A stretch of DNA of 64,000 bases. It comes from Mycolicibacillus koreensis (GTDB taxonomy: Bacteria; Actinomycetota; Actinomycetes; Mycobacteriales; Mycobacteriaceae). The stretch is from assembly GCF_002104795.1 (NCBI RefSeq), contig NZ_NCXO01000015.1, positions 1 through 64,000 of the forward strand, written 5' to 3'. The notes beneath the pieces are model-generated. The model saw nothing but the letters and a program-made list of their open reading frames with translations. It was not told where the DNA came from and searched no databases. This document shows positions 36,343 to 45,741 of the stretch, in pieces. How positions within the stretch are numbered: the first letter of the stretch is position 1; each line of letters starts with the position of its first letter. The translations under genes and the position numbers were made by a program.

Positions 36343-38694
36343 TCACAGTTTGGTCAGCGGCGCATGGTTGTGCATGAGTTTGACGCGCCCGGCGCTCCCG
36401 AAGTCGATAAGCGACATCGCCGACTCGCCGACCCCGGAGACCTCTTCGACACGGCCCAGCCCGTATTTGTCGTGTGAGACCCGGTCGCCGGCCGCCAGCA
36501 CCAGCGGCGGGCGCCGCGTCGCCGACCGTACCGGCGCGGGACGCCCGCCGCGGTCGATGCCACTGACCGGGGCGCTGAACGACGGTGTCGTGTCGGTGCG
36601 GCGCCAGTCGATGAGGTGCGCGGGGATCTCTTGGAGGAACCGCGATTCGGGGTTCATGTTCGGCTGCCCCCATGCCGAGCGGATCTTGGCCCGGCTGACG
36701 TAGAGACGCTGCCGAGCCCGGGTGATCCCCACGTAGGCCAACCGCCGTTCCTCGCTGAGTTCGGTCGGGTCGCCCAGCGCCCGCATGTGCGGGAACATCC
36801 CGTCCTCCCAGCCGGTCACGAACACCACCGGGAACTCCAGTCCCTTGGCGGTGTGCAACGTCATCAGGGTGACCACGCCGGCGCCGTGCTCGGGGATGTC
36901 ATCGGTGTCGCTGACCAGAGACACCCGCTCCAAAAACTCCCCCAGTACGCTGAGCTCGCCGGTCTCGGCGTCCTCACCGGCCTCGCCGTCCCGGGGTTCA
37001 TCTGGCTGCAGGGCCTCGCGGTTCTCCCAGTCGGTACTGAATTCGTGTGCGACGCTGACGAGTTCGTTGACGTTGTCCAGTCGGGCAAGGTCTTGCGGGT
37101 CGGTGGACGCCTCGAGTTCGCGGCGATAGCCGGTCCGCTCGAGCACCGCGTCCACCACATCGCCGGGCCCGGCATCGATCTCGGCGCGCAACTGCTGCAT
37201 CAACTCCAGAAACCCGCTGATCGCCTTCACCGACCGGGTGTTGAGCATCGGGACCTGCCCCCCGGCCGCCGCTGCCAACGCCTCGGCGAACCCCACCCGG
37301 TTGTTCTCCGCGTACACCGACACACACGCCTGGGCACGGTCGCCGATTCCGCGGCGCGGTGTGTTGAGGATGCGCCGCAGACTGACCGTGTCAGCCGGAT
37401 TGTCCAGCACCCGCAGGTAAGCCACCAGGTCGCGGATCTCTTTGCGCTCGTAGAAGCGCACACCACCGACCACCTTGTAGGGGATGCCGGTTCGGATGAA
37501 CACCTCCTCGACGGCGCGGGAGGAGTTGTTGGTGCGGTAGAACACCGCGATGTCGTTGTAGGTGATCTCGCCGGCGTCGATCAGGGTGTCGATCTCGGTG
37601 GCGACGAACCGGGCCTCGTCGTGTTCGTTGTCGGCGACGTAGCCGACGATGAGTTCACCGTCGCCGGCGTCGGTCCACAGCCGTTTCTCCCGCCGTCCGG
37701 CGTTGCGGGCGATCACCGAGTTCGCCGCCGACAGGATGGTCTGGGTGGAGCGGTAATTCTGTTCCAGCAGAATCGTTGTCGCGTCCGGGTAGTCGCGCTC
37801 GAAATCTTCGATGTTGCGGATCGTGGCCCCGCGGAACGCATAGATCGACTGGTCGGCGTCACCGACGACGCAGAGCTCTGCCGGAGGCGCTGCGTCGGCG
37901 TCGGTGTCACGGGTGCCACCGTGGCCGGCGAGTTCACGCACCAGCATGTATTGGGCGTGGTTGGTGTCCTGGTACTCGTCGACCAGGATGTGGCGGAATC
38001 GCCGGCGGTAGTGCTGGGCCACCGGCGGGAACGCCTGCAACAGCCCGACGGTCTCCCCGATCAGGTCATCGAAGTCCAGCGCGTTGGCCGCACGCAGTCG
38101 GCGCTGGTATTCGCCGTAGACGCTGGCCGCGGTGCGGGAGAGCTCATCGGCGTCCTCGTCGAGGTTGCGCAGCGCCTGGTCGGGGTCGACGAGTTCGTTT
38201 TTCAGGTTGGAGATCGCGGTGGCCAGCAGTCGCGGTGAGTACCGTTTGACGTCGAGGCCCATGTCGCGCGCGATCATCAACAGCAGCCGACGGGAATCGT
38301 CGGCGTCGTAGATGGAGAAATTGGAGTTCAACCCCGGGATCAGCGCAGCCTGGCTGCGCAGAATCCGCACACAGGTGGAGTGGAAGGTCGCCACCCACAT
38401 CGCCGTGGCCCGCGGTCCGACCAGTTGCGCCACCCGTTCACGCATCTCGGCGGCGGCCTTGTTGGTGAACGTGATCGCCAGGACCTCGCCGACCCCGACG
38501 CCGCGGGCGGCCAACAGGTAGGCGATCCGGCGGGTCAGCACCGCGGTCTTGCCCGATCCCGCCCCGGCGACGATCAGCAGCGGTGTGCCCTCGTGGAGCA
38601 CCGCGCGGCGCTGCTGCGGGTTGAGATCGGCCAACAAAGCGGCCACCTCCCCGGACACTTCGGCGGCGGCCTCCTCGTTGACGTGCACACTCAC
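36343..38694 (-). CDS. uvrD1: ATP-dependent DNA helicase UvrD1/PcrA
   Basis: 783 aa, SF1A helicase with all motifs: Walker A VAGAGSGKTAVLTRR, TFTNKAAAEMRERV, DEYQDTN, VGDADQSIYAFRGA, EQNYRST, TLHTAKGLEF, YVGITRARQRLYVS. A C-terminal Ku/RNAP-binding Tudor-like tail follows (GDRVSHDKYGLGRV). The start is GTG 38694 (MSVHVNEE) with GGAGGA 10 bases upstream; a longer frame is not needed. It works in nucleotide excision repair and, through Ku, in end joining; ligD and ku are also in this window. Equivalent to Rv0949. Confidence 0.96.
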   Translation of the reverse strand: MSVHVNEEAAAEVSGEVAALLADLNPQQRRAVLHEGTPLLIVAGAGSGKTAVLTRRIAYLLAARGVGVGEVLAITFTNKAAAEMRERVAQLVGPRATAMWVATFHSTCVRILRSQAALIPGLNSNFSIYDADDSRRLLLMIARDMGLDVKRYSPRLLATAISNLKNELVDPDQALRNLDEDADELSRTAASVYGEYQRRLRAANALDFDDLIGETVGLLQAFPPVAQHYRRRFRHILVDEYQDTNHAQYMLVRELAGHGGTRDTDADAAPPAELCVVGDADQSIYAFRGATIRNIEDFERDYPDATTILLEQNYRSTQTILSAANSVIARNAGRREKRLWTDAGDGELIVGYVADNEHDEARFVATEIDTLIDAGEITYNDIAVFYRTNNSSRAVEEVFIRTGIPYKVVGGVRFYERKEIRDLVAYLRVLDNPADTVSLRRILNTPRRGIGDRAQACVSVYAENNRVGFAEALAAAAGGQVPMLNTRSVKAISGFLELMQQLRAEIDAGPGDVVDAVLERTGYRRELEASTDPQDLARLDNVNELVSVAHEFSTDWENREALQPDEPRDGEAGEDAETGELSVLGEFLERVSLVSDTDDIPEHGAGVVTLMTLHTAKGLEFPVVFVTGWEDGMFPHMRALGDPTELSEERRLAYVGITRARQRLYVSRAKIRSAWGQPNMNPESRFLQEIPAHLIDWRRTDTTPSFSAPVSGIDRGGRPAPVRSATRRPPLVLAAGDRVSHDKYGLGRVEEVSGVGESAMSLIDFGSAGRVKLMHNHAPLTKL

Positions 38695-38931
38695 CTTGCG
38701 CCGCTCCTCCTTCTGCCCCGGCCGGTCGCTGCAGCTCCAACCTACCGCCGCCGGCGGACAGGTTTTGCGCTGGCACGGCTCCGGGTGGCACACTCGATTC
38801 GTGCTCGACACGCAGCTTCGATTCTTTCCCGGGTACCGCCCGCCGGTGCCTATCGCGTAGCTGTTTTCCGACGAGCCCCGCGGTCCGCACCGAGATCCGG
38901 GGTTCACCTGTTGCGTGAGGCCGGAGTACCG

Positions 38932-39264
38932 ATGAGACCAGAACCCACCAACAGTCAGCGTACGGAGTCACCCGCCATGGCCACTGAGACGTCCACTGAG
39001 AAACGCCCGTCGTCCCACCCGACCACCGACATCGATGACCTGCGCGGCGAGATCGACCGCCTCGATGCCGAGATCCTGGCCGCGGTGAAGCGACGCACCG
39101 AGGTCTCCCAGGCGATCGGCCGGGCCCGGATGGCCTCCGGGGGCACCCGGCTGGTGCACAGCCGGGAGATGAAAGTGATCGAGCGTTACAGCGAACTCGG
39201 GCCCGACGGCAAGGACCTGGCGATGCTGTTGCTGCGGATGGGGCGCGGCCGGCTCGGTCACTGA
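38932..39264 (+). CDS. Chorismate mutase, AroQ type (cytosolic)
   Basis: 110 aa. An AroQ helical domain covers about residues 25-110: IDDLRGEIDRLDAEIL, VKRRTEVSQAIGRARM and the C-terminal HSREMKVIERYSELG...GRGRLGH, the last part needed to bind DAHP synthase, which activates the enzyme. It turns chorismate into prephenate. The ATG at 38932 (MRPEPT) is preceded by GGAG and matches Rv0948c. Longer frames upstream are rejected. Confidence 0.95.
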   Translation: MRPEPTNSQRTESPAMATETSTEKRPSSHPTTDIDDLRGEIDRLDAEILAAVKRRTEVSQAIGRARMASGGTRLVHSREMKVIERYSELGPDGKDLAMLLLRMGRGRLGH

Positions 39265-39280
39265 GCGCGGCGCGCCGCGA

Positions 39281-41095
39281 TCAGATCGGCATCCGGTAGC
39301 CGTAATACTCGTGGTCTTCGTTGTAGCCGCCCATGCCGAGGCCGAGCCGCTCGAAACTCTCGACGAATTCGATGGCCTGCACCCACTTGACCATTTTGAA
39401 TCCGAGTTCGTGCTCGTTACGCAACCGCAGCGGCGCACCGTGCGCCACCGCGAGCGGGGCGTCGTTCATCTCGTAGGCCAGCAGCGTGGTGGGCTCGCGC
39501 ATGTGCTCGATCTTGTGACAGTCGTAGTAGCGGCCCTCGGTCGACGGTCCCGAGCCCTCGGCGAACGAGTAGAACACCACCCAGTGCGCATTCGGCAGCG
39601 GGCGCACCTCATCGAGAATGTCGGCCATGGCCACCCCGCCCCACTTGGCCACTCCTGACCAGCCCTGGATGCAGTAGTGCCCGGTCACCTGCTCGTGTTT
39701 GGGTAGTGCGCGCAACTGGTCGTAGCTGAACGTTCTCGGGTTCTCCACCAGCCCGGTCACCACCAGCTCGTAGTCCGCCCAGTTACCGGCCTGTAGGCGC
39801 CGGTAACGCGGTGAATCGGGCAGCGTGCCGTTGGGCCACAGATAGGAGGAGATGTCACTCTCGGAGTAGGTGGCGTTCGGGTGCGGCCGCTCCATCAGCG
39901 CCTTCGCCCAGCCGACCACCGCGACACCGACCCGGCGCACCACCGCCGGGTACCGCAGCGTCAACGGCGAGGCGGCCAGCCAGGCGACGCCGATCACCAC
40001 CATCGCCACGACGTAGACGATCAGGGGGCCGTAGGACTCGGTGTCGGTGCCCAGCACGATGTGGTTGAGGTTGCCGACCAGCCCGGTGGTGAACACCATC
40101 ACCGTGTGGATGACGATGAACACCACCATCCACACCAGCACCCCGAAGTGCACACTGCGGGCCACCTGGCGGTTCAGCGGTCCGCGGGCGAACCCGAATC
40201 GCGCGGCCACCCCCGGCGCCTGCAGCAACCCGGTGGCGAACGCCAGTGGCGCGGCGATGAACACGGTGGTGAAGTAGGCGATCATCTGCAGACCGTTGTA
40301 GTTGGTGAACCCGGCGTTGACCGGGAAATCCAGTGAGGCGTACTGCACCGCGGTCGACGCCGCGTTGGGCAGCACCTCCCAGGATTGCGGCACGATGCGC
40401 CGCCATTGGCCGGTGGTGAACAACAACACGTAGAACACCAGCCCGTTGGTCAGCCAGAACAGGTCGAACACGAAGTGCCACCACCGAGCCAAACCGACGG
40501 TGTGGCGGATCCCGGGGATTCCCAGCCAGGTCGGCAGGGCCACCGAATCGTCCTTGGCGGTCCACAGCCGGTCCGGCCGGCTTTTGTCCATCCGGTCGGC
40601 GGGCACGGCCGCGCGCATCCGCAGCCAGGCACTGCCCGGTCGGCACCCCGAGTTCAGATACAGCCGCGGGTGGTCGGCCAGGATCTGCAGACCGGCACGC
40701 ATGAGGAACATCATGAACACGATGTTGAACAGGTGCTGCCAGCGCAGCCAGGCGGGAAACCCGGAGTGCAGCGGTGTCGCGAAACTGTCGGCGGTACCCG
40801 GATAGGTGGCGATGAAGTCCTGCATCCAGCCGTAGCGGCGCAGCTGCTGCGCGAGCGCGACCGCCACCACAAGCCCCACGACGGTCAGCGGCAGCAGCCA
40901 CAGCGTGCTCACCCAACGTCGCCCGACACGCACGCTGGGCACCCGAGCCATCTCCTGCTCGATACCCCCGGCCCAGTCCCCCGGCACAACGCGGCGTTGC
41001 CACAGCCCACGCCGGGAGTTGTGATCCAGCAACGATTCCAGATCTTCGGGGGTGGGCGGGGACGCCCCGGAGCGCGCGACGGGATCGACGGCCAT
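39281..41095 (-). CDS. Membrane-anchored molybdopterin-dependent oxidoreductase (sulfite-oxidase fold)
   Basis: 604 aa. The N-terminal half carries about five to six membrane segments like a cytochrome b561/ferric-reductase core (with HTV and HFVFD patterns). The C-terminal half is the oxidoreductase molybdopterin domain, with Cys475 in HYCIQGW as the likely Mo ligand and NEHELGFKMVKWV near the end. It probably moves electrons between membrane haem and an extracytoplasmic substrate; the substrate is unknown. Similar in architecture to Rv0218 as I recall. Start ATG 41095. Divergent from the ScdA gene. Confidence 0.83.
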   Translation of the reverse strand: MAVDPVARSGASPPTPEDLESLLDHNSRRGLWQRRVVPGDWAGGIEQEMARVPSVRVGRRWVSTLWLLPLTVVGLVVAVALAQQLRRYGWMQDFIATYPGTADSFATPLHSGFPAWLRWQHLFNIVFMMFLMRAGLQILADHPRLYLNSGCRPGSAWLRMRAAVPADRMDKSRPDRLWTAKDDSVALPTWLGIPGIRHTVGLARWWHFVFDLFWLTNGLVFYVLLFTTGQWRRIVPQSWEVLPNAASTAVQYASLDFPVNAGFTNYNGLQMIAYFTTVFIAAPLAFATGLLQAPGVAARFGFARGPLNRQVARSVHFGVLVWMVVFIVIHTVMVFTTGLVGNLNHIVLGTDTESYGPLIVYVVAMVVIGVAWLAASPLTLRYPAVVRRVGVAVVGWAKALMERPHPNATYSESDISSYLWPNGTLPDSPRYRRLQAGNWADYELVVTGLVENPRTFSYDQLRALPKHEQVTGHYCIQGWSGVAKWGGVAMADILDEVRPLPNAHWVVFYSFAEGSGPSTEGRYYDCHKIEHMREPTTLLAYEMNDAPLAVAHGAPLRLRNEHELGFKMVKWVQAIEFVESFERLGLGMGGYNEDHEYYGYRMPI

Positions 41096-41300
41096 AACCG
41101 ACCATATCGCCACCGGGCGACGCCGTGGGGCTTCCAATACCGGTCTGGCGGCGCTGGTGGGCGCTCTGGCGGCACCGGCGGACGCAATGCCTGCGCTGCT
41201 GAGCGCAACCGGTCGGCTCGGAATAATCGCCGCGCACCGGTGTGTTACTCCGGCCAGTCGGGCGTGCAGGCTCGGCACACCGCACTGAAGGAGACTTGCG

Positions 41301-41987
41301 ATGACCACCTACACACCCGAGACGATCCTCGGCGACATCGTGACCGCCGACCCCTCCCGTACCCGCATCATGGACCGGTTCGGCATCGACTACTGCTGTC
41401 ACGGTCAGCGGCCGGTCAGCGAGGCGTGCGCGGAAGCCAAGATCGACGTCGAGGAGTTGCTGGCCGCGTTGAACACCGAATCGCCCGGGACCAGGGAGAG
41501 TTGGGCCGACCTCGGTGACACCGCCCTGATCGAGCACGTCGTCGACACCCATCACCGCTTCCTGTGGGAGGAGTTCCCGCGGATGCAGGTGCTGGTGGAC
41601 AAGGTCGCCCGGGTGCACGGGCCCAATCACGGTGAGCTGGCCCAGGTTCGCGATGTGTTCACCAAACTCCGCAACGGCATCGAGCCGCATCTGCGGGAGG
41701 AGGAGGAAGAGCTGTTCCCGGCGATCACCGCCCGCGACGGCGCCGCGGACGGCCCGCTGCCCGAGGGATTGCGCAGCGCCCTCAAGGAGAACATGGTCGA
41801 ACACGACGGGGCCGGTGAACTGCTCGCCGAACTGCGCCGGCTCACCGACGACTACACGGTGCCCGCCGACGCCTGCGGTTCCTACATGGCGATGCTGGCC
41901 GGGCTCGAGGAGATCGAATCCGATCTGCACATGCACGTCCACAAGGAGAACAACGTTCTCTACCCGCGGGTGCTCGCCGGCGGGTGA
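41301..41987 (+). CDS. ScdA/Ric iron-sulfur cluster repair protein
   Basis: 228 aa. The short DUF542 N-terminal domain carries C32-C33 in DYCCHG, followed by a hemerythrin-like domain rich in conserved His and Glu (HHRFLWEEFPR, HGPNHGELAQV, EEEEELFPAI, MHVHKENNVLYP) binding two irons. It restores clusters damaged by nitric oxide or oxidants. AAGGAG lies upstream of the ATG. The divergent oxidoreductase shares its 205-bp promoter region. Confidence 0.9.
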   Translation: MTTYTPETILGDIVTADPSRTRIMDRFGIDYCCHGQRPVSEACAEAKIDVEELLAALNTESPGTRESWADLGDTALIEHVVDTHHRFLWEEFPRMQVLVDKVARVHGPNHGELAQVRDVFTKLRNGIEPHLREEEEELFPAITARDGAADGPLPEGLRSALKENMVEHDGAGELLAELRRLTDDYTVPADACGSYMAMLAGLEEIESDLHMHVHKENNVLYPRVLAGG

Positions 41988-42016
41988 GCCGGCCCGGGCC
42001 GCGTTAGAGTCGAAGG

Positions 42017-43666
42017 ATGGCCTCGGATATCTCCGCGAGCTCCGCGTGGAGTGCGCTGACTCAACACCATGAACAGATCCGCAGCACCCATCTTCGCGAG
42101 CTGTTCGACGCCGACCCCGACCGCGGACGCACCTTCGCCGTCGGGGTCGGCGATCTCTACATCGACTACAGCAAACACCGGATCACCGCCGAGACGGTGC
42201 GGCTGCTCTGCGATCTGGCCCGCACCGCGGAACTCGAACGTCATCGTGACGCGATGTTCTACGGGGACCACATCAACACCTCCGAAGACCGTGCGGTGCT
42301 GCACACCGCGCTGCGTCTGCCGCGCGAGGCGACGCTGACCGTCGACGGCCAGGACGTGGTCGCCGACGTGCACGCGGTGCTCGCCGCGATGGGCGAGTTC
42401 ACCGACCGGGTGCGCAGCGGAGCCTGGACCGGGGCGACCGGCAAGCCGATCCGCTGCGTGGTCAATATCGGCATCGGCGGATCGGACCTGGGGCCCGCGA
42501 TGGTGTATCGGGCGCTGCGCCACTACGCCGACGCCGGGATCTCGGCCCGCTTCGTCTCCAACATCGACCCCGCCGACCTGGTGGCCACCCTGGCCGATCT
42601 GGATCCGGCGACGACGTTGTTCATCGTTGCCTCCAAGACGTTCTCCACTCTGGAGACGTTGACCAACGCAGCCGCCGCCCGACGTTGGCTCACCGACGCA
42701 CTCGGCGACGCGGCGGTCGCACAGCATTTCGTCGCCGTGTCCACCAACGAACGGCTGGTCTCCGAGTTCGGCATCGACCCGACCAACATGTTCGGGTTCT
42801 GGGACTGGGTCGGCGGACGGTATTCGGTGGATTCGGCGATCGGCCTGTCGGTGATGGCGGTGATCGGCCGGGAACGCTTCGCCGAGTTCCTCGCCGGTTT
42901 CCACACGGTCGATGAGCATTTCCGCACCGCACCTCTGGAGGAGAACGCACCGGCCCTGCTCGGCCTGCTCGGCGTGTGGTACACGAATTTCTTTGGCGCC
43001 CAGTCCCGTGCGGTGTTGCCGTACGCCAATGACCTGGCGCGGTTTCCCGCCTATCTGCAACAGCTGACGATGGAGTCCAACGGTAAATCTGTGCGCACCG
43101 ACGGCACCGCCGTCAGCGTCGACAGCGGTGAAATCTATTGGGGAGAGCCGGGAACCAACGGTCAACACGCCTTCTACCAGTTGCTGCACCAGGGCACCCG
43201 GCTGGTTCCGGCTGACTTCATCGGTTTCGCCGAACCGCTCGACGACCTGCCCACCGCCGACGGCGACGGCAGCATGCACGATTTGTTGATGAGTAATTTC
43301 TTCGCCCAAACCCAGGTGCTCGCGTTCGGCAAGACCGCCCAGGAGATCGCCGCCGAGGGGACCCCGGACGCGGTCGTCCCCCACAAGGTGATGCCCGGGA
43401 ACCGGCCGAGCACGTCGATTCTGGCAACCCGGTTGACCCCGTCGGTGCTCGGCCAACTGATCGCACTCTATGAGCACCAGGTGTTCACCGAAGGGGTGGT
43501 GTGGGGTATCGACTCGTTCGACCAGTGGGGTGTTGAGTTGGGCAAAACCCAAGCCAAGGCGCTGGTTCCGGTGCTCACCGAGGACGCCGCGCCCCCTGCC
43601 CTCTCCGACAGTTCCACCGACGCCCTGGTGCGTCGCTACCGCTCCGAGCGGGGACGGTCGGCTTAG
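42017..43666 (+). CDS. pgi: Glucose-6-phosphate isomerase
   Basis: 549 aa, usual length. SIS domains with [42 protein letters not shown] (family signature), [16 protein letters not shown] and [10 protein letters not shown]. Interconverts glucose-6-phosphate and fructose-6-phosphate. Convergent with the DUF732 gene with only 3 bp between stops. Equivalent to Rv0946c. Confidence 0.98.
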   Translation: MASDISASSAWSALTQHHEQIRSTHLRELFDADPDRGRTFAVGVGDLYIDYSKHRITAETVRLLCDLARTAELERHRDAMFYGDHINTSEDRAVLHTALRLPREATLTVDGQDVVADVHAVLAAMGEFTDRVRSGAWTGATGKPIRCVVNIGIGGSDLGPAMVYRALRHYADAGISARFVSNIDPADLVATLADLDPATTLFIVASKTFSTLETLTNAAAARRWLTDALGDAAVAQHFVAVSTNERLVSEFGIDPTNMFGFWDWVGGRYSVDSAIGLSVMAVIGRERFAEFLAGFHTVDEHFRTAPLEENAPALLGLLGVWYTNFFGAQSRAVLPYANDLARFPAYLQQLTMESNGKSVRTDGTAVSVDSGEIYWGEPGTNGQHAFYQLLHQGTRLVPADFIGFAEPLDDLPTADGDGSMHDLLMSNFFAQTQVLAFGKTAQEIAAEGTPDAVVPHKVMPGNRPSTSILATRLTPSVLGQLIALYEHQVFTEGVVWGIDSFDQWGVELGKTQAKALVPVLTEDAAPPALSDSSTDALVRRYRSERGRSA

Positions 43667-43669
43667 CCG

Positions 43670-44044
43670 CTATCCGGTGGGAGCCAGTTCATGCGGGCAG
43701 TAGGTGTTCGCGGCGATCGCGGCGAACTCCGCAGCGCCGTCGGTACTGATTCCGGGATTGTTGACCTTCAGGTCGTGCAGGATCTCCAGGCCCGGTTCAC
43801 CGCTGTCGGCCAATCCGCACATGGTGTGGGCCGCTGAGACCGCCTGCGCCGGATCCGGAAAGGTGATTCCCGCCGCGCGCAGAGCATCGATGAAACCGTC
43901 GTCCTGGGAGCCGGGGGTGCCGTCGGTTCCCGGCTCCGCACCCGCGGGTGCGGCGAGACCGATCACCGCTGCGACGCCCAACGCGCCCAGCAGACCGGCC
44001 GCCAACCGGGTGCGCAGACCAGCACCGTTGTTGCACACCATCAC
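43670..44044 (-). CDS. Secreted DUF732 protein
   Basis: 124 aa. An N-terminal signal peptide (hydrophobic 12-35, cleavage near AGAEP) precedes a DUF732 domain with two Cys (in HTMCGLAD and NTYCPHEL) that can form a disulphide. Function of the family is unknown; it is common in mycobacteria. It starts at GTG 44044 (or the adjacent ATG) overlapping the upstream PPE stop, so it is part of the PPE-PE-PPE transcript. Confidence 0.85.
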   Translation of the reverse strand: MMVCNNGAGLRTRLAAGLLGALGVAAVIGLAAPAGAEPGTDGTPGSQDDGFIDALRAAGITFPDPAQAVSAAHTMCGLADSGEPGLEILHDLKVNNPGISTDGAAEFAAIAANTYCPHELAPTG

Positions 44045-45354
44045 ATCGCACCTTCCTGATTCGGTGTCTTCGTTCCCGACGTGACATGCACCGCGTGCAG
44101 TCCCGCCTTGGTGGATAGTTTCGCGAGCAGATCGTCGAGGCCGTCTTGCTCAACATGCCAGTGCTGCACCGAATCCCGGCGCTGCTTGAGCTGGCTGATC
44201 ACCTCATCGAGTTGAACCGGCGACTTACCGTCCTTGCCGGCGCGCACCCGCAGACCGACCGCACCGCCGATCCGCGGCGCCGACGAGCCCACCGCGCCGC
44301 CGGTGAGGCTGCCCAGGGCGGCCGGGTTCACCCAACCGCCGGGCGCGTCGGCGGCGGGAACCGCCGCCAGACCCGAGCCACCGGCCTCGGCGGCCACCAG
44401 CCGGATCGCCGGCGTCGCCGAGGCCCAACTGGGCGGCACCGACAGCCCACCCACCGCGGGTGCCCGCCCCAGTCCGGCGGTCGCCGGGCTCACGGCGGCA
44501 GGGCTCGCCTGGCGCATCAACCCGCCGGAGTGCACCGCGGCGGTCTCCCCGAGCCCGGCCCCCAGCCCCGACTTCGGCAGCGGCAGAAGCCCGACGGCGG
44601 GGTGGGAGGCCACCTTGAACTCGACCATGCCGAAGTTGGTGGCGCTCATCGCCACGTTGGCGACCGTCCCGATCCGCGAGGACGAGGACAGCTCCCCGAA
44701 GATCGACTGCCACGCCGAGGCCAGCGACGACAGCGGGTTGTCCGGTGCGGCGGCGAGCGCGGTGGGCACCGCCGAGCGCGCGGCGGAGACCGGCCCGGTC
44801 AGCGTCGCGGCCGCCGAGCCGGGCGCACCGTTGCCGGTTCGCGACGGCTCGCTGAACGGGGTCAGCCGGGTCGCCGACGCCGCGGCGGCGGAATAGTTGG
44901 TCATCGCGGCGACGTCCTGGGCCCACATCGCCTCGTAGGCCGCTTCGGTCGCCGCGATCGCCACCATGTTCTGGCCGAGGACGTTAGTGGCCACCAGGCT
45001 CGCCAACTCGGCGCGGTTGGCCGCGATCACCGGCGGGGGCACCACCGCCGCGAACGCCGCCTCGTACGCGGTGGCGGCCGCGGTGGCCTGGGCCGCGGTC
45101 TGGGCGGCCAGCGCGGCGGTGGTCGTCATCCAGTGGATGTACGGCGTGACCGCGGTGGCCATGCTCACCGACGACGGCCCCAGCCACGGCCCGCCGACCA
45201 GCGCGGCGACCTGGGACTGAAACGCCGTCGCCGATGCGGCCAACTGGGTCCCCACCCGCTCCCAGGCGGTGGCGGCCGCCAGCAGCGGCCCGGCGCCGGG
45301 GCCGGTGTACATCTGGGTGGAGATGACCTCGGGGGTCATCGCTGCGAAGCTCAT
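44041..45354 (-). CDS. PPE-family protein, SVP subgroup
   Basis: 437 aa. The PPE domain covers about 1-175, with TPE at 7-9 in place of PPE and the W-x-G motif WLG at 57-59. An Ala/Gly-rich middle follows, then GLSVPPSWA of the SVP subgroup and a charged C-terminal tail (VISQLKQRRDSVQHWH) not typical of short PPE proteins. PPE proteins pair with PE proteins and are exported by type VII systems, ESX-5 most often for the SVP group. It lies 14 bp downstream of a PE gene. Confidence 0.93.
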   Translation of the reverse strand: MSFAAMTPEVISTQMYTGPGAGPLLAAATAWERVGTQLAASATAFQSQVAALVGGPWLGPSSVSMATAVTPYIHWMTTTAALAAQTAAQATAAATAYEAAFAAVVPPPVIAANRAELASLVATNVLGQNMVAIAATEAAYEAMWAQDVAAMTNYSAAAASATRLTPFSEPSRTGNGAPGSAAATLTGPVSAARSAVPTALAAAPDNPLSSLASAWQSIFGELSSSSRIGTVANVAMSATNFGMVEFKVASHPAVGLLPLPKSGLGAGLGETAAVHSGGLMRQASPAAVSPATAGLGRAPAVGGLSVPPSWASATPAIRLVAAEAGGSGLAAVPAADAPGGWVNPAALGSLTGGAVGSSAPRIGGAVGLRVRAGKDGKSPVQLDEVISQLKQRRDSVQHWHVEQDGLDDLLAKLSTKAGLHAVHVTSGTKTPNQEGAM

Positions 45355-45368
45355 GCGGCGTCCACGCC

Positions 45369-45668
45369 CTAACCCATCGCGGTCATGTTGGTCGCCTCGG
45401 CTTCGCTGTAGGCCCCGGCGTTGCCGCTCAGGGTCGCCACCAGCATCTGGTGGACGGCGGCCGCCTGCGCGGCGACCGACTGGTAGAGCTGGCCCTGCAG
45501 GCCGAACTGCGCGGCCGCCAGCATCGAGACGTCATCGGCGGCCGGCGGGGCGACCGCGGTGGTGGGCGCGGCGGCCGCGGCGCTCTCGGCGCCCATCGCG
45601 GCCCCCAGGCCGCGCAGGGCCTCGGCGGTGGCCGCCAGGGCCTCCGGTTCGGTGTTCAGAAAAGACAT
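45369..45668 (-). CDS. PE-family protein
   Basis: 99 aa, just the PE domain. PE at 8-9, two long Ala-rich helices, and the type VII export signal Y87-x-x-x-E91 near the C-terminus. It should form a four-helix dimer with one of the adjacent PPE proteins. ATG 45668 has GGAGG close upstream. Placed between two PPE genes on the same strand. Confidence 0.93.
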   Translation of the reverse strand: MSFLNTEPEALAATAEALRGLGAAMGAESAAAAAPTTAVAPPAADDVSMLAAAQFGLQGQLYQSVAAQAAAVHQMLVATLSGNAGAYSEAEATNMTAMG

Positions 45669-45741
45669 CGGTCCTCCCAAGATGTGGTGCGGAATGGGTC
45701 TCGGCGCCGCGTCGATGCGGCCCCCACGGCGACAGCGGTGA

